In this document: positions 48,301-63,300 of the stretch, in pieces
Layout: every line of letters begins with the position of its first letter
Numbering within the stretch: position 1 is the first letter of the stretch
NCBI GenBank assembly: GCA_002633005.1
Contig: NMRA01000343.1
Location: forward strand, 248,001-312,000
Direction of reading: 5' to 3'
DNA: 64,000 nt
DNA from: Phoronis australis
Taxonomy: Eukaryota; Phoronida; Phoronidae
Position numbers and translations under genes: made by a program
The notes under the pieces: model-generated
Databases searched by the model: none
What the model was told of the DNA's origin: nothing
Seen by the model: only the letters and a program-made list of their open reading frames with translations

Positions 48301-51300
48301 TGGACCTTTCTCACGGAGAAGTAAAATGTATTTAAAGGAGTCTTATGTGTCTATTTTTTCTTCTGATGTTTGTGTCTAAAACAGTTTTGTCAACTCTCAA
48401 AAACTGATGCTTGAGTGTGATCACCGTGGGGTCGTGCTCACTGCTGTGGCAAGTTGTCTTCAATGTGCTGTCGCATGTTAAGTCAGTTATAATGGGCTAT
48501 CAGTGGCGAGGCATCGAGTGTAAATTGCAGATATTTACTTGCAGTCTCAGCTGTTCGAAGGTTTGGAGGAAGCTGACTCGTCCTTTGGCGGAAACGACAC
48601 ATTCATGCCACGCAAGAGTGTTAAGAAGCTCGTCATCAAGAAGAGTTCTCCAAACAACTCATCCCTCTCTAGCAGTTTCATGCAGTCCAGAAACGACGAT
48701 CTTGTTGCCCCGGCGACCACCTACTCTGGCAACATTTCAATGACCACGCCTCAGAAGTAAGAAATATGTTTTCTCTATTGTTGTCACATTCATGGAATAA
48801 GCTAACTTTAATCATTCTCAGTGTCAAGCTTGCTACAGTAGCTACGGAAATGTGCTTTTAGCATAAATTATGTTGAACTTATCCTTCTAACGTTAAATAT
48901 TCTTTTAGCATAAATTATGTTAAACTTAATCCTTCTACTGTTTAAGGAGAACATTCAACTTTCTCTGTCGTGTTTTCTCATCTCACTTAACATTACATTG
49001 GTGGTCTCTTATGTGACAAATGTGAAAATGTTGCCTAAAGTAACCTGAACATCTATAAATTAATCCCATACTTGTGGTCTTTATGGTATGCATCGTTAAT
49101 CAGTACAGCTTTGTGTGTAATAAATTTGTAGTACTACTTGTGTTGTTTTTCTTGTAGATCAATCGAGCAGCAGGTTGAGACACCTGAAGTTATCTTGGGC
49201 TCCAAGTCTGTCGGTCGCCCTTCGCTGTCCGACGAACGGTAATCTTTACGACTTGACTTTGAGAAGGGAACTTAGTTCAGAGATGCATATCAACTATTTT
49301 CAAGTACTGAAGGAGTAGTTTTGAAAGTTAGCATTTTCTTCTGTTAGTGAATGTTCAGTGATCAGCATAGATTTGATATTTTAAAGTATGAAAAAATGAA
49401 CTTTGCTTATTTCGCTGAGTTATATAATTGCTGCTTCAGTTTTTCTGGAATAAAACAGTACAGGTAGAAAATTGTATTTGAATACTGCACTTGTGTGAAG
49501 CCAGTAACTGGTGTTGTTTCTGCCGTGACATTGTCAGATTATGCATGTATGGTACAGCGATGTTGTATCTGTTGTAGACCCAGTTTGGATGACACTATCT
49601 CAGTCCTCAACGCCAAAAACAAGAAGCAGTTGGACTCTGTCGACTCTCTGCAGGAGGAATTCAGCCATGATGCAGACTCTGATAGGGTAAGCATGAAGAG
49701 ACGATGAAAAATTTTGTATGCTGTTCCATAGGCCATCACTTGATGCGAGGTCGTATTTACTGACACGTTCGGATGTAATTTGCTGTTGTTCCTTGTCAGT
49801 TGTTGGGTTAGTAATGGAGGACACAGTGGCTGAAGTAGACAGAAATTAACGTAGCCAAATAGTCTTTATTAGATGAATTTGTGATGTGCATTGGCGTGGC
49901 ATATACATAGACTAGACAGAATGCAAGAATGTCAGCTTGTCTCCTTGACAGCATCTGTTAACTGAGATATCCTGAGTAATTTGATGTCTTGTAGTAAAAT
50001 ATTTGCACACATTGCAAGCGTAACAAGTTTTCTACAATTGGGATTTAGTGTAGACAGGTATTGTGCCAAAAATTGCTGGTAAATTTTTACGACGTGTCTT
50101 TTGTTACTCCAGAGCGTTTCCCCTCCGCCTGTGCCCCACCCCACGGGCATTGTTCTTCACCGGCCAGGCTACTACACCTTTCCCACTCTGGATGAGCTGG
50201 CCGGCTTGGTAGACAATAATGGTGATTGCTTTGTGGAGAACTTCACTGTGGGCCGGGAAGGCTACGGAAGTGTCTTCTTCCCTGGTGAGACGAATGTGGC
50301 TAACATGAACTTGGATGAAATTGGTGAGTAGTTTATGTATTCTGCTTTAAAATGATCATCATTTTATTTGGCTGTTGGGTGAAATAAAGTAACGAGTTGT
50401 GTAAAATCTGTGTTTGTTTGAACAAGTGATTTTAACATGATTGACACCATTGGATTTGTGTTTGACATAAGCATGGAATGATGTTTGACGGGAGACCTGT
50501 GACCTCTGCTCTTTACTCGAGACTTAACTTGAAAATTGGTCAATGATGTGGCCTGCTTCGAAAATGGACCAATGGTGTGGCCAGCTTCTATTCAGCTTCC
50601 AAATTTCATGTGATTTGATTGAATTATTTTCCAGATAAGTCTTGAATAAATCTTGGTGGTCACAGGTTTTTCTCCAGAAAACATTACTCTGTAGAAACGA
50701 TACGTCAAAAATGTCATGAGTCCTATTTACCTCAGTTGTTCCTGATCTCTACTTTTGCATTTGCATTTCAGTTCATTTCCGACGCAAGGAGATCACCATC
50801 TATCCCGATGACAACAACAAGCCCGAGGAAGGCCTGGGGCTGAATAAGAGAGCGGAGGTGACGCTCGACTGTGTCTGGCCCACGGATAAGACCACACGGT
50901 CGCCCATCAAGGTAGAATGTCTCATATTGAACAACTTATCAGATTTACTTGTAGGATAGTACAAAGAATTAAAAGCATAAGCTTAGGATTTAAACATTCA
51001 AAGATATGCTCTCTACTCAATGTTTAGTTCTGTTCATTCAAGGCAAGACAATTGACCTTTGCATATGACTAGTAAAAACGAGAAGTCATTCTTGATGAGC
51101 GTTGGTGGAAGTTGTACGCTGCAACTTATTTTGCACATGGCATCCATTCATCATTTTCTTGCATTCTGCACTAGTACTTGTGCGTGTTGTCGGTAGTTAT
51201 CAGAGCTTTGATTTAACATGCTTCTGCAATTGTATTGTGTATTAATGAGCTTACTTATCTATTGAATGAATAACAAAATGATGGGGCAACTTTCTGAGAC

Positions 51301-54300
51301 TGATTGCTTTTGTTGACAGAGCCCTGACCGCCTGAAGCTGATGAATTATCATGACAAAATTGAATTATCCACCATGAGGATCGGAGCCAAGTTCATCGAT
51401 TACAGACCGGAAACTGGGTCTTGGGTGTTTGAGGTAAGTGTTCACCAGTGCTGATTTGCTGACACACTTAGGGTTTTGCTCATTTTCATGGTCATTAAGT
51501 AAAAAATCACCCTCTGTCATTCTCATGGTTAAGAGTGTAACTTTCTTGGTGTTTTCTTGACAGTTTGACATCTTTAGAAATGTCTTAGATGCGTTCATCT
51601 GTTCAGTGTTTAATCAATGTCTTAAAAAGAAGAAGGGCTCATGGATACTTGCTTTTCACAAAATGATTTTTGTTCATGTAGCACAGTCACGAACACGATC
51701 TTTTGTTCATGTGTCTTGAGACTTGATGTTTTACATCATCTCACCATTGCATTTGTTGTCTTTTAGGTTAAGCACTTCTCCAAGTATGGACTGGCAGATG
51801 ACTCGGACGATGAGGTGGATGGTAGTGAGGCCAACATCAAGAAGTTGAAGATGCTGCAGCAACAACAGCTCCATCTTCAGGTAAGAACCTGTAGCTAGCA
51901 AAAGAGGGTGCTGTTGTGCAGTTTGCTATTGACAACTGTCACTCAGTGAAGTCTGATCTCTATGTTATTCTTGATTTCTTTGCTTCTTTTAAGTGTACTG
52001 TAGGTTTTTGCGATTCCTTAAACATTTTCACCATTAAAAACTGACAAAGTCCCCAAAAGACTTGAAAAATAGCGAAAGTTGTGCTAACAGTTTAACAGTG
52101 GTAAATGTGCCCAATTTAGTCTTGAAACAAAAACCAGCGAATGTTGGTGACCCACTGAACTAGTCTATTATGACCCCATCATGTCATTGCTTGTAAGATG
52201 TGTTTCACTTGAACTTGTCATACCCAGGATGTATGCTTTATCCCATGTATTGCCTAAGACAAGAGCGTGTATGTTTGTAAGACTCCATCATATCCAGCCG
52301 AGCATTTGACACCTTCTCTATTCTCATCTCAGAAACAGAAGATTCAGCTGACCAATGGCAAGCAGCCCCCAGCAACAGTCAAACAACAGCAGGTGCAGCA
52401 ACATTTGCCGAACAAGCAGCTAGCGCCACCTGTTGAGATACTGCAGGAGCCGATGGTGGATGATGAGGACAGCGACATGGAAGATATAGAAAGAGAGGCT
52501 TTGCCAGTGGTGCCCTCCGATGGCGACGACGAGATGCCAGGTAGTTTCACATTGCTAGTTAACGGGTAGTGATGATGATACTGATTGGCTGGTATGGTTT
52601 ATGTGTGGTTGGATTAGCAGAGGTGGAACTGCAGCAATGTATGGCTAACCCACGACCTCTTCTTTAATTGTGTCATTGTACACAATTTGTGATCACATGT
52701 GACGTTTTCTTAAACTTAGATTTGGTACAGCAACTAACCTTTGGTGGGTGAAAGGTACCTTTGCATGCGTCAATGGTAAAAATCATATGGCACAAAACGT
52801 TCCTCACAAATTCTGCAGTGCAGACTGGATAGAGAACAATGGTTGGGATCCAGAAATTGTCAACAGTTCGCAATATATGATAAAGTGTCGGTGCTGGAAA
52901 CTGATGAAAGTTGAAGAAATTACGTTAGACAAAAGTTGTAACTATATTTGAGGGTGCTCAACTGGGTCCTTAAATCACTTGGTCCTCTAGTGTAAAGTGG
53001 CTTTGATTTCACATCATAGCGAGCTACTGTTCTTAAGACAGATGGAAAAAATTTTCAACTCGTCAGAGCTCGTCTTCCTGGTGTTGACTAGCTACTGAAA
53101 GCAAAGCTCGAACTTTATGGATCAAATTAAGCCCATTGTCTCCCAGCAATGGTAAATGTTTTGCGACTTCTAACGAAAATGTCGAAAGTGCATCAGCTGA
53201 AAACAAAGAAATGCATAATTTCAAAATGTGATCATTTCATTGATATTTATTATTTATAAAAACTTAGTCCTACTAATTCAAGTGGGGGTTAAAATCTTGG
53301 TTTCTTAGGTTTTTATCTGATTGGCACTGAGAATATTTTCAACAATTCCGTGTACCTAGGGAATGTGCCCCCTGAAGTTTGAAGTGACATATTCTGGTTT
53401 ACATTGTTTATGAAATAATATTGCCAATTGCTTACAGGAATTGTTATTATTTCTATTTAACCTTAAAAATATCCACTGGACCATAACTGTAAAGTAGGTG
53501 GAACAATGGTTGTATTATAGTGAGAAATTATTGTTTATTTAATATATGACTTAAAGGGACGATATTAGTTTTACAATACATTTTTGTGATGGATGGGATA
53601 GACTTCATGAAGTTACTAATTTTAACCATAGCTATAAAATGTTTGTGTTTTTGTGACTGTTACAAATCGCCAATTCTTGTTCAAGTCTGCCAAACAGTCA
53701 CTAAAATCAATCGCAAGACTGGTGGCTTTGTCAGTTTTCGAGTGGGATTGAACTTAACCAGCGGAGGACTGGACTGTTACTGTAAATGGTTGCTGGTTCG
53801 ATTCCCCACTGCGTCTGATCTGAGAATTACAACTTTCCTCACTAATAGTGTCCCTGTAAACTTAAAATTGTTGTGAATAAAGCCACGTAATCTTTTGTAC
53901 ATAACGAGACTTTGGTGGTATTGTTGTACTCAAGTTTCTGTTGTTCAGTTCATCCAATTCAGGTTTAGCTGATGTTGAATTGAAACTGAATGAAACAATG
54001 TAGCCATAGTAAAAGAATGCTGGAAAAGCAATCATTAACGTTTTATCTGTCACTCTTACTTCGTGTGTTGTTTTGTATGTTATGTATCTTCGTAATATGT
54101 CTCTTTGTAATTAGTATATCATATATTTTATTCTATCATGAGAGTGAAACATTTATACAGGGGTTATTTTAGAAACTGTGGGTATGGGTCAATTGTCCCA
54201 AACGTCCTCAAGTCTAAGGGTATGTTTTGATCACCTATGCGCCGTGTTAGTTTTTTTGTCCTTTCCCTATCAATTTCATTGGGTCTGTCGGTCTCGTCGG

Positions 54301-57300
54301 TGAAATTATTTTTACGCCAACGAAGTGCATAGCACTCTTAAAATTGATTTTAGAATTTTGTTAGCTTCACAAATTTTGCACGGTTTCACTTTTAGAGGAA
54401 AAAGCATTAACAAATGGTTGATGTGACAAAATTAGTCTCCCTAGACTTTGAAGTAGTTGATTTCATCTTATCCCTGTAACTTTTAAAGCATGTCATATTT
54501 TGTGACAAGGTACAAAATTTTGGTTACAAGTCGCATGCAATTAGGTATTTAATTGTGTGTTCATATTAATTTTCATCTTGATAACTAGACAATGTTAAAT
54601 TAGTACATGTATCATGTTGTTTCATTTATACCATTACTTGAGGTTACTATTAATTTCTTTTTGTTGTGATTGTTAAGCTCTATCTAATTAAGTACGTTCG
54701 GTTATAATGGCTTTAATATTAATAAATAAGACACTTCACAACCTGACATTATCCATTGTTTTTTTATACTGCTTGCTGTGAGCCACTCCAACCAATAGTG
54801 GTCCTCGTAGTATAGCAGTGTTCACTGCAGAAACAGTCTAGACGGGTGTTGCAAAGCTCATGCACATAATGGCCGTGTCGGTAGTCTGGAAGATTACTTG
54901 TAATGCACACGATTTGTTTGAAATTCAACAGATGTCGCTAAGTGTGAACTCATAGCTCAACTCGTTTTACGCTTGTCTGCTGATTTAGCACCTCTTAGAA
55001 CTTTAGTCGTGTTTATTAGAAGTGCCAGTATTAACTCTTCTCCCAATACTAAGTTTGATTTTTACCACTTGTTCCTAAGTCGTGTTGAAGGTGAATTTTG
55101 GGTTTGGGGAGAAAAAACAAATATTGTTCAAGACCAAGCTGTATAAGTTTGGGCCGTCACATCGTCTCATTTTATGTGCTGTGGGTGGTCTTATGTAATA
55201 ACAAACTGTCGACTCTTTCCAAATGCAGGGATCACTTTTCGTCTGAATTTATAGAGTAAATTGAGAATTGAAACCAATTTATAGGTGTAAGTCATCAAAA
55301 TCACGTAGCTTCTTTCAGTTCTTTGATGGAATACGTGTTCTCCACATCTTTACTGCTTCAGACAAACATTTTGGTTTTGTACCAGAGCTTAGAAACAGTT
55401 TTAAACCAGATTGGTTTGTGCTGTTATTAGTACTTAATAGTCACTGTAGGGGTCCCAGAGTTTGAGAATCAGTTTTCTCCAGTGAATTAGCAGCGTCAAA
55501 CTGATTCTCAAAATCCAGGACCCCTTAAGTGACTATTGTCCTCATTGCCTGGTTATTTCTTATTTGAATTCTCTGGTTGAAGTCTGGCACAAATGGTGAG
55601 GTAGCAAAGAACTGTAAAGTATACAGAGCTGACTCTTCATTTACCATACTTTCACTACAACTGGTCCAAACTGTGTAAATTAGGAAGTCCAATGTTCTCC
55701 ACAACAAAAAATTAAATTCAACTGGAACTACAAAATTCGTATACGTGTTCGAAAGTCCATGTCCATTCTGCGGGGAGTTGGTGTGTTAAGTAAATCTTGG
55801 AATTAATGCATTGAATTGGTGTATGAAATTCAACATGTTTTAATTTGCTTGGAAAATGACTGATCTCCCAAAACTTCAAACTTGTTGCATAGGTTTTTAG
55901 ATTTAGGTAATCCAAACTTGTCATGACAGAATTCAAACTTTATGCAATGGTGAGTTGAAACAAGTCGTGGAGAATACTGGGAATGCTAATTTGGTGTATA
56001 AAAACAAAAAAAGCAAAACAAAGAGTTTCGTAAAAAACGTAAACAAAAACCATGGTTATCAAACATTTTGCTGCATGGCGTTTTTAAGTACGAATTGTGT
56101 CAAGGCAAAGGCATTGCATCAGAAACCACAGTGTTTGCATAAATAAGGAAGCTGATGCCCAACTGGTAATAGTTAGCACTTGTAGCTGAGCTGATTGGTT
56201 TGGGTTTGAGATACACATGAACAAAGAGGGTTAGTTGACGCCGCTGAGGAAGGTGATGGGGTAAAAGTTCTCCAATTTGAGACTGGAAAATTAATTATTG
56301 ATCGAAGTTTGTCCCAAATTCTAGAAATAGGTAATATTGGCTGTCCCAAATTCAAGAATTACCAGAAAGACACCAAAATTACCCACTCTGTAGATAGAAA
56401 ATGCATTATCCAAAATTTGAGAAACTGATAACGCCAAAATTGCCCTTGTCCCAAATTCCAGAATGGAGAAAATTCAACTTTTCTGTCCCAAAATCTAGAG
56501 ACTTTCCCAAAAATGGAAAGTTTTTACTGTAGAGGTGCAAATTGCCCCAGCTGAAATATAGATGTCTTATGTCACACCAACACACAATCTATCCTAGAAC
56601 AACTTGTACTGGTGATTCACCACTTTTAAGCAGAGCGTTCACACACACATACACAACTAGGGTAAGGCAGAAGTTGTCGTTCTGTGCGTGACAATGAACA
56701 CCTACTGCCAATATGGCACGCAAGAGAAAACCCGTCTGTATGCAACTACAGCTGATAATTATTTCTGGTCTACCCCTGTTTTGCAGCCACACAGCGATTG
56801 TAAGTGGCGCAAGTGACCCTAGAACAAGTTACCCCACCTCGATAATGTGGAGCAAGCTGTCACAAATGGGGCGTGTTGGGTTAGTTTAAAAAGCGTCATA
56901 TAGTGGTGTTGTGCACAAGTTAGCTTCTTGCTCAGTATGTGACCAGAGACTCTGTGTGTATTCTAGACGATGACGGAGAGGCCCAGACCGTGCCTGTGTC
57001 CCATCGAATCGCCCAAAGTATGCGCGTGGATCCTCGCAATGTACAGATGATGAAGGCGTCATTCTTTGGGAGCGATGACGAAAATGAAACGGACAATGCT
57101 GGGCTAGGTATGGAAAGAAATTTTACTGACATGTTTTCAGTTTGGCCTGTTTAGCTGGCTGAAGGATGATCATTGAATTAAATAAATCTTTTAAAATGAT
57201 AAAATCGGTCGCAAAATGTTCCTTACCATGTTTCAGTCATTTGTTATCCTTAATAAAATTTAAAACGTACTAACTACCCGGGCAATGAGTCATTGTGCCA

Positions 57301-60300
57301 TGTCTCCACACAACAGGTGGTGTGCGTGTGCTGCCCCAGCGACCCCTGTTGCCGAAGCCTCCAGTTACTCCACAGTCGCCAGCGAGACCTGCGGAGAAGT
57401 CTGCACTCAACCGCAGCCTACTCGGCTCATTGCTGAAACCACAATACGTCAGTCCACTACCGCTAGTAGAGGAACGTGCTCGACAACCATCGCCTGGTGA
57501 GTGTCATGCTCATATGGTTGTTACAGACTTCTGCCAAGGGATGTATAAGACTGCTGAGAAACTGCAATGTGATTTATTCCTAGTTTTATGACTTGGTTCC
57601 CCGTGGTGTGTTTAATGAATGGGGATCAATCGTAATAATCTGCTAACATTGGGAGATTCGCTATCTAAGTTATTTTTTGTTACCCATTAGTTAACGTAAA
57701 TTTGTTAATATCTGGTCAAGTTTATCGCATGTTGCATTTATATTGGATTGACTATTAATGCCAGGTTTGTAATGGAAATACATTTAGATATTCTTCATTT
57801 TCACTCATTACAGTGTTTACCATCCTTTTTGTTGGCATACTTTACAACATGGGTTACACACAGTGTATTTACAGAACAGCCCCAAAATGTAAATCTTATA
57901 TAAAACATTTCATACTGAGAAAATCCGATAAGTGAAATTCTTTTTTGACTTTCTTTGTTGATTATTTTCACACATCTGTTGAGTACAGTTGTAAACAAAA
58001 TGCTCAAACATTTTGCTAAAGTCCCCTCCCCTTCACAACTTTGAAGACCTTGTAGGACGATCAGTGTAAGTCGTTACAGTTTGGGTTACATAACGATTTT
58101 CATATGATTTTCGCAGTGGTGTTTGAGCCGAGGATGAAGGAGGTAGCTGTCCCTCGCAGCCTTATGCAGCCGCCACCGATGGAGCATCAAATAATTCCCA
58201 GCGGAATGACCAGGACCGAGCGTCCGCGGAGGGTTGTAGGGTCCCGCACACAGAAGCTCTTGCCAGAATTCTCCAAGTCGCTTATGTACAACAAACAGCA
58301 CATGATCATGGATGCGGGATTGTTCATGGGTCGGTCTTTCAGGATCGGCTGGGGCCCGAACTGGACACTTGCGCACTCTGGTGGGCCGTTGTATGCACAG
58401 AAAACTAGTAAGCGTTCACTTTGTTCCATCTGCCTGAAGATTAATGAATTCTCCATTTGTGCTTTCTGTCCAATAATTTTGTTTGTTTTAATGTGTGCTA
58501 ACTAAACACTAAAAGGATTTATAGAGTTATTGTTTCGTTGAAAAATGTATCTATTTGTTTAAGTGGCCATCCACTCACGTGGTAGTATTTAGTTTTGTGA
58601 TTCTTTTTTTAATAGGGACACTGGAGTATTAATTCTTTATTTCCATAATGTTTTACATTATTTCCTAAATCATTGCTAAAAAATATGTATTTCCCATTCT
58701 TAAGGGCTCCTCAGTCAATCCAGTGGTGAATTCCATTTTGTACTTGACCATCGTGAGTTGAAATTCTGCCTTAGGATCTACTGTCCAATCTCACCCTAAG
58801 TATTTTTCATTTCCGAACTACACTCCATTATTCAGATATGACACTCAATAGATTGTATTAATCTTTTCAGATGTCCCAGGCACGGGTGGGTTCTCCTTAT
58901 TGCCAGGGTACACCCAGCGGAGAACTAAGCAATTGTCTCCATTCAATGTTGTACAACAAAGAGTGGACACTAACTCTTCACCTTCTGATGATGAAGTAGT
59001 AAAGGTACTTAGAACAATATGGTGAACTTGTGCGAGTCTCTTAAACATTGGCAGTTTTGCCAGAATGTAATGCGCGTGTTGTGGGTTTCAGCCCGCACCA
59101 GCGTAGTGCTTGAAGGATTTTCATGAAATTTAACAGATGTGCTCCTATTGAGGTGATCACCTTTGAGGTAGTTTTTCAGGCGATTGCCTTTACTGCGGCA
59201 CCCTCTAGTGACAAATTTACCTTTTGTTTGCACTTCAATAGCTATCAAGTTCCTTAATGGATCTTTATGAAATTGACGTATGTGTTCCAGTTGAGGAGGG
59301 TACACCTGATGTCCGCTATGTCTTCTCCGAGTGCAATTTTAGTTTTTTTTTGCTTCTACCAAGTTCCTTGATAGATGTTTGCAAAATTTGACAGAAAAGT
59401 TTCTATCAAGGAGATGACAGCATTTGCTTTGTTTCAGATGGATTTGACTTCGCTAATGTTTCTAGGGGCCTTTTCATTTTTTACATGACACTCAAATACA
59501 TCCCCAGAAGCCTACAGTTTGCAGTGCAGTCGTGGGTGCATTTCTATGCTTTACATTGTTTTTTTAAGGCTACCTGTGAGGCCAACCTGACTATTCAACT
59601 GAAACATTCAGAGAGCACCCTTCAAGATGGCTGCCCTGTGTTTGCTACGACCCCTGGTGTTGATGCTTTACACGATTATGCTGAGAACGCTCAAAAACAG
59701 TTGGAGTTTTTACCTCCAGGTAAGTTTAGAATGAGAAAAAAGTAAATTGTTTCAAAAGAGGAAGTCATTGGTTAAAGTGAGGCGTTCTTTAAGCATTGTC
59801 GTCAGAGTGTGTGTATATGGTCGTGCAGTTGGCTCATAAATTTAACATCCAGAATGCAACATTGAATTATTTGCCTAAATTTGTTCCATTCTTTTCACAG
59901 TGCATTGCTCTGTTAGTATCGGTAGAATTGTGATTGCTTTCGTTAAGAAAGATGTGTTTTGTACACCCATCCATCTTGTCAGTGCTCTCAAACTTTGTAA
60001 TGGAATACAGCTTGTGTCAGGTTAAAAGAACTTACTTTGGTCTGTGGCTGTTGTCAAAGTGCAAGTTAATCGTATATAGCAACTGAAATTCCCAATATTG
60101 CTAGAGAAATATGACAAAGGCGAAAATTACCAGTGTCACAAATTTCAGAATTGGGTTGGATTTTGGTGTTCCAAATTTAAGAGGTTATCCCAAATTGGAG
60201 AATTTTGAGCAACAGTAAAGTATCCCGAATTAATCAGAAATGCCTTAAAAACGATAACATCTCACTTCAATCACAATGTTCTTTTAATATGGTTTAGTGT

Positions 60301-63300
60301 GGGAAACAGCAATGTATAGTGACGAATGCTGAAAACCAGAGGCGCATTTGTACAATGGGCAAGAGCCTGGGATCTAAACTTTGTTACTTGAGATCAAACG
60401 CCAAAATTATCTTTAAGATTTTCGATTCTACTTATAAGGTACAAACCCAAGGTAAATGTCTAATATACTGTACTCAAGAATAGTATGGTTATGTGAATGA
60501 CTTTCTTATCCCACTTAGCACTTGAGGAGCCCAGCATTTAAGTTATAAATTTTAGTCTAACCTCAAAAGTTTTTACTCGATTTTTTGGTGGAATCTGGGT
60601 GCTGTCAAGTGGACGAGGCACTCATTTGCGAGAACCATATTATACTCGAGCACATAATAATTAATGCCTGTTGTGAGTTCTTATTAAAGAACAAAAAAAT
60701 GTTAATGAGCTCAGTTCCAAGTACAAAGATTTGAAAAACCTAATACGTTGAAACCATTGTCACTCAAACATCTAATTAAATTTCAAGTGCAATATATAAT
60801 ACTGAAGATTCGATATAGTGTCTGTGATTCCAGTTTACTAAATGGCACATTATCTTTGCGGGAAGTGCTTCTGCTCAGAACTCGTAGTTGAACAAGTCGC
60901 CTGAAGATGGCATCTTTGCAGTATACATATCATGCATTGTCATTATCTGCCATTTCAGATACTCTGTCCGGGCTCTGCCGACAACATCACCTAGTCTGGA
61001 GCCTGTGTTGTGCCCTCTGGGGGCGACTGCCACAAGATGAATTAGAGGAACGTAAGTACACTCGTACTGGCTGTTAAGCTTATTTTGTTGAGAATAAATG
61101 AGGTGTTTCTTGACATTTCTGTGTTTGAACTCTCGAATATCACTCCCATTTAATTTAAATTTGTCTAGTTTTTAAAAAATCTTTTAAAGCGGCAATAAAG
61201 AAAGTGCTTTTCTGTCTTCATTATTCAAGTACATTTATGCCCATAAGAGAACACTGTACTCTTTCGTATATGAGGCACTGCATTGACCGAAAAATATAAA
61301 AAATGTGATTAGGCGAGATTTGGTGAGATTTCTATTTCATCTGGTGCACAACATAGTTCGTCAGGCCACTTGTTGTTATAACTAAAACTCCCGTAATCAA
61401 GTACTGGTGACAAACATGTCGGCAAACAGTTATCAATTTGTTACTGAACTTGTATAGGTTAGAGAAGTGGAAAATTAGTCAGCCCGACCCGCATGGTGTC
61501 AAGGTGATGTCCTCTTCTAGCAAAAGACATCTGTCTCGCTAAAACAGAAAATCACCATGACGACGCGCGTGCTAGGTTCATGAGATAGATAATTGAGTGC
61601 ACGATTAGACACTTTCTTTGCACGGTCTAGTGATATGAGCAAGATGATTCAGGCTAGTGTTGGCATATGTGGTGCTCAGTAATGTGGTTCTCAAAGCTGT
61701 CATGAAGTATGTAATATAAATAATTGCAGTGGAAGAGGGCAGTTATGCTCATCAGCAAGCGAGAAGGGAGGCGGTTTCATCGTGGCTGGAAGAAAGTAGT
61801 CGAGACGCTATTAAACAAGAAATACAAGCAGCCCAACTGAAGGTATGTAAAATACTTTTCATTTGTCAATTCACCTTGTTGCTCATTTCTTGTTTGCCTT
61901 TCTTGTATTATCTAAATCTTTTGGTTTAGCAACTGAGCAAAGCAGCAGCTGACACCGTGCACTCATGCATGCAGTGTAGTCTTGTAGGCTCATCGTGGGT
62001 CATGCATTTCTCTCCTTGGNGTGCTTTTCTGTCTTCATTATTCAAGTACATTTATGCCCATAAGAGAACACTGTACTCTTTCGTATATGAAAAATATAAA
62101 AAACGTGATTAGGCGAGATTTGGTGAGACTTCTATCTCATCTGGTGCACAACATAGTTCGTCAGGCCACTTGTTGTTATAACTAAAACTCCCGTAATCAA
62201 GTACTGGTGACAAACATGTCGGCAAACAGTTATCAATTTTTTACTGAACTTGTATAGGTTAGAGAAGTGGAAAATTAGTCAGCCCGACCCGCATGGTGTC
62301 AAGGTGATGTCCTCTTCTAGCAAAAGACATCTCTCTCGCTAAAACAGAAAATCACCATGACGACGCGCGTGCTAGGTTCATGAGATAGATAATTGAGTGC
62401 ACGATTAGAGACTTTCTTTGCACGGTCTAGTGATATGAGCAAGATGATTCAGGCTAGTGTTGGCATATGTAATGCTCAGTAATGTGCTTCTCAAAGCTGT
62501 CATGAAGTATGTTATATAAATAATTGCAGTGGAAGAGGGCAGTTATGCTCATCAGCAAGCGAGAAGGGAGGCGGTTTCATCGTGGCTGGAAGAAAGTAGT
62601 CGAGACACTATTAAACAAGAAATACAAGCGGCCCAACTGAAGGTATGTAAAATACTTTTCATTTGTCAATTCACCTTGTTGCTCATTTCTTGTTTGCCTT
62701 TCTTGTATTATCTAAATCTTTTGGTTTAGCAACTGAGCAAAGCAGCAGCTGACACCGTGCACTCATGCATGCAGTGTAGTCTTGTAGGCTCATCGTGGGT
62801 CATGCATTTCTCTCCTTGGTGGCATTGTCACCGTGTGGTCAATATTTGCCTTGTTCTGGAGAATAGTAAACTTAATGTTTGATATGAAGCATCAGGTCCC
62901 TTATTCATTTAGGGAAAGATTCGTGTGCCTTCTGATTGTGGAATTTTTGGTTGAGAGGAATTAACCTCCTGCAGTCACTACCAAATCCAATCCAGTCACC
63001 ATTTTGCAGAAGTAGTTCATAAGTTATGGGGAATTTTTGCATGTGAAGAGAGGAATTTTGTGTGATTTTGAATATTTTTAACAAGGGGATAGGTCGGTTA
63101 TTCGGATCCAAAATCTGTGTATCAAGGCTCTGAACTTGTGAATCAACAGAGCTGAGTTTGTGATACTGAGAATTTCTCGAATGGTGATATTTTGAGTGAT
63201 ATCTGGACAACTCAAGCTGAGGGCTGTTCCAGTAAAATCCATGTGGGAGGGGGGGACGGCAGTAGAAATAAAAATTCATGGGTGGTGGTCTTCAGAAAAA

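Larger units (their letters stand above)
52541..56966 (+). other. NUP98: NUP98 intron 20, the longest intron (4.4 kb)
   Basis: No exon recognised inside, and the phases on both sides join directly. It holds a B-box-like SINE trace (about 53796), AATAAA at 53876-53881, a hairpin MITE (55436-55537), a CCCAAATT-type repeat (56258-56540) and a module shared with 5246-5295 (about 56838-56880). Confidence 0.7.

Noticed and set aside
53731-53880. Possible tRNA gene from GGTTCGATTCCCC
   Set aside because: No acceptor stem or anticodon arm can be folded around it; more likely a SINE trace.
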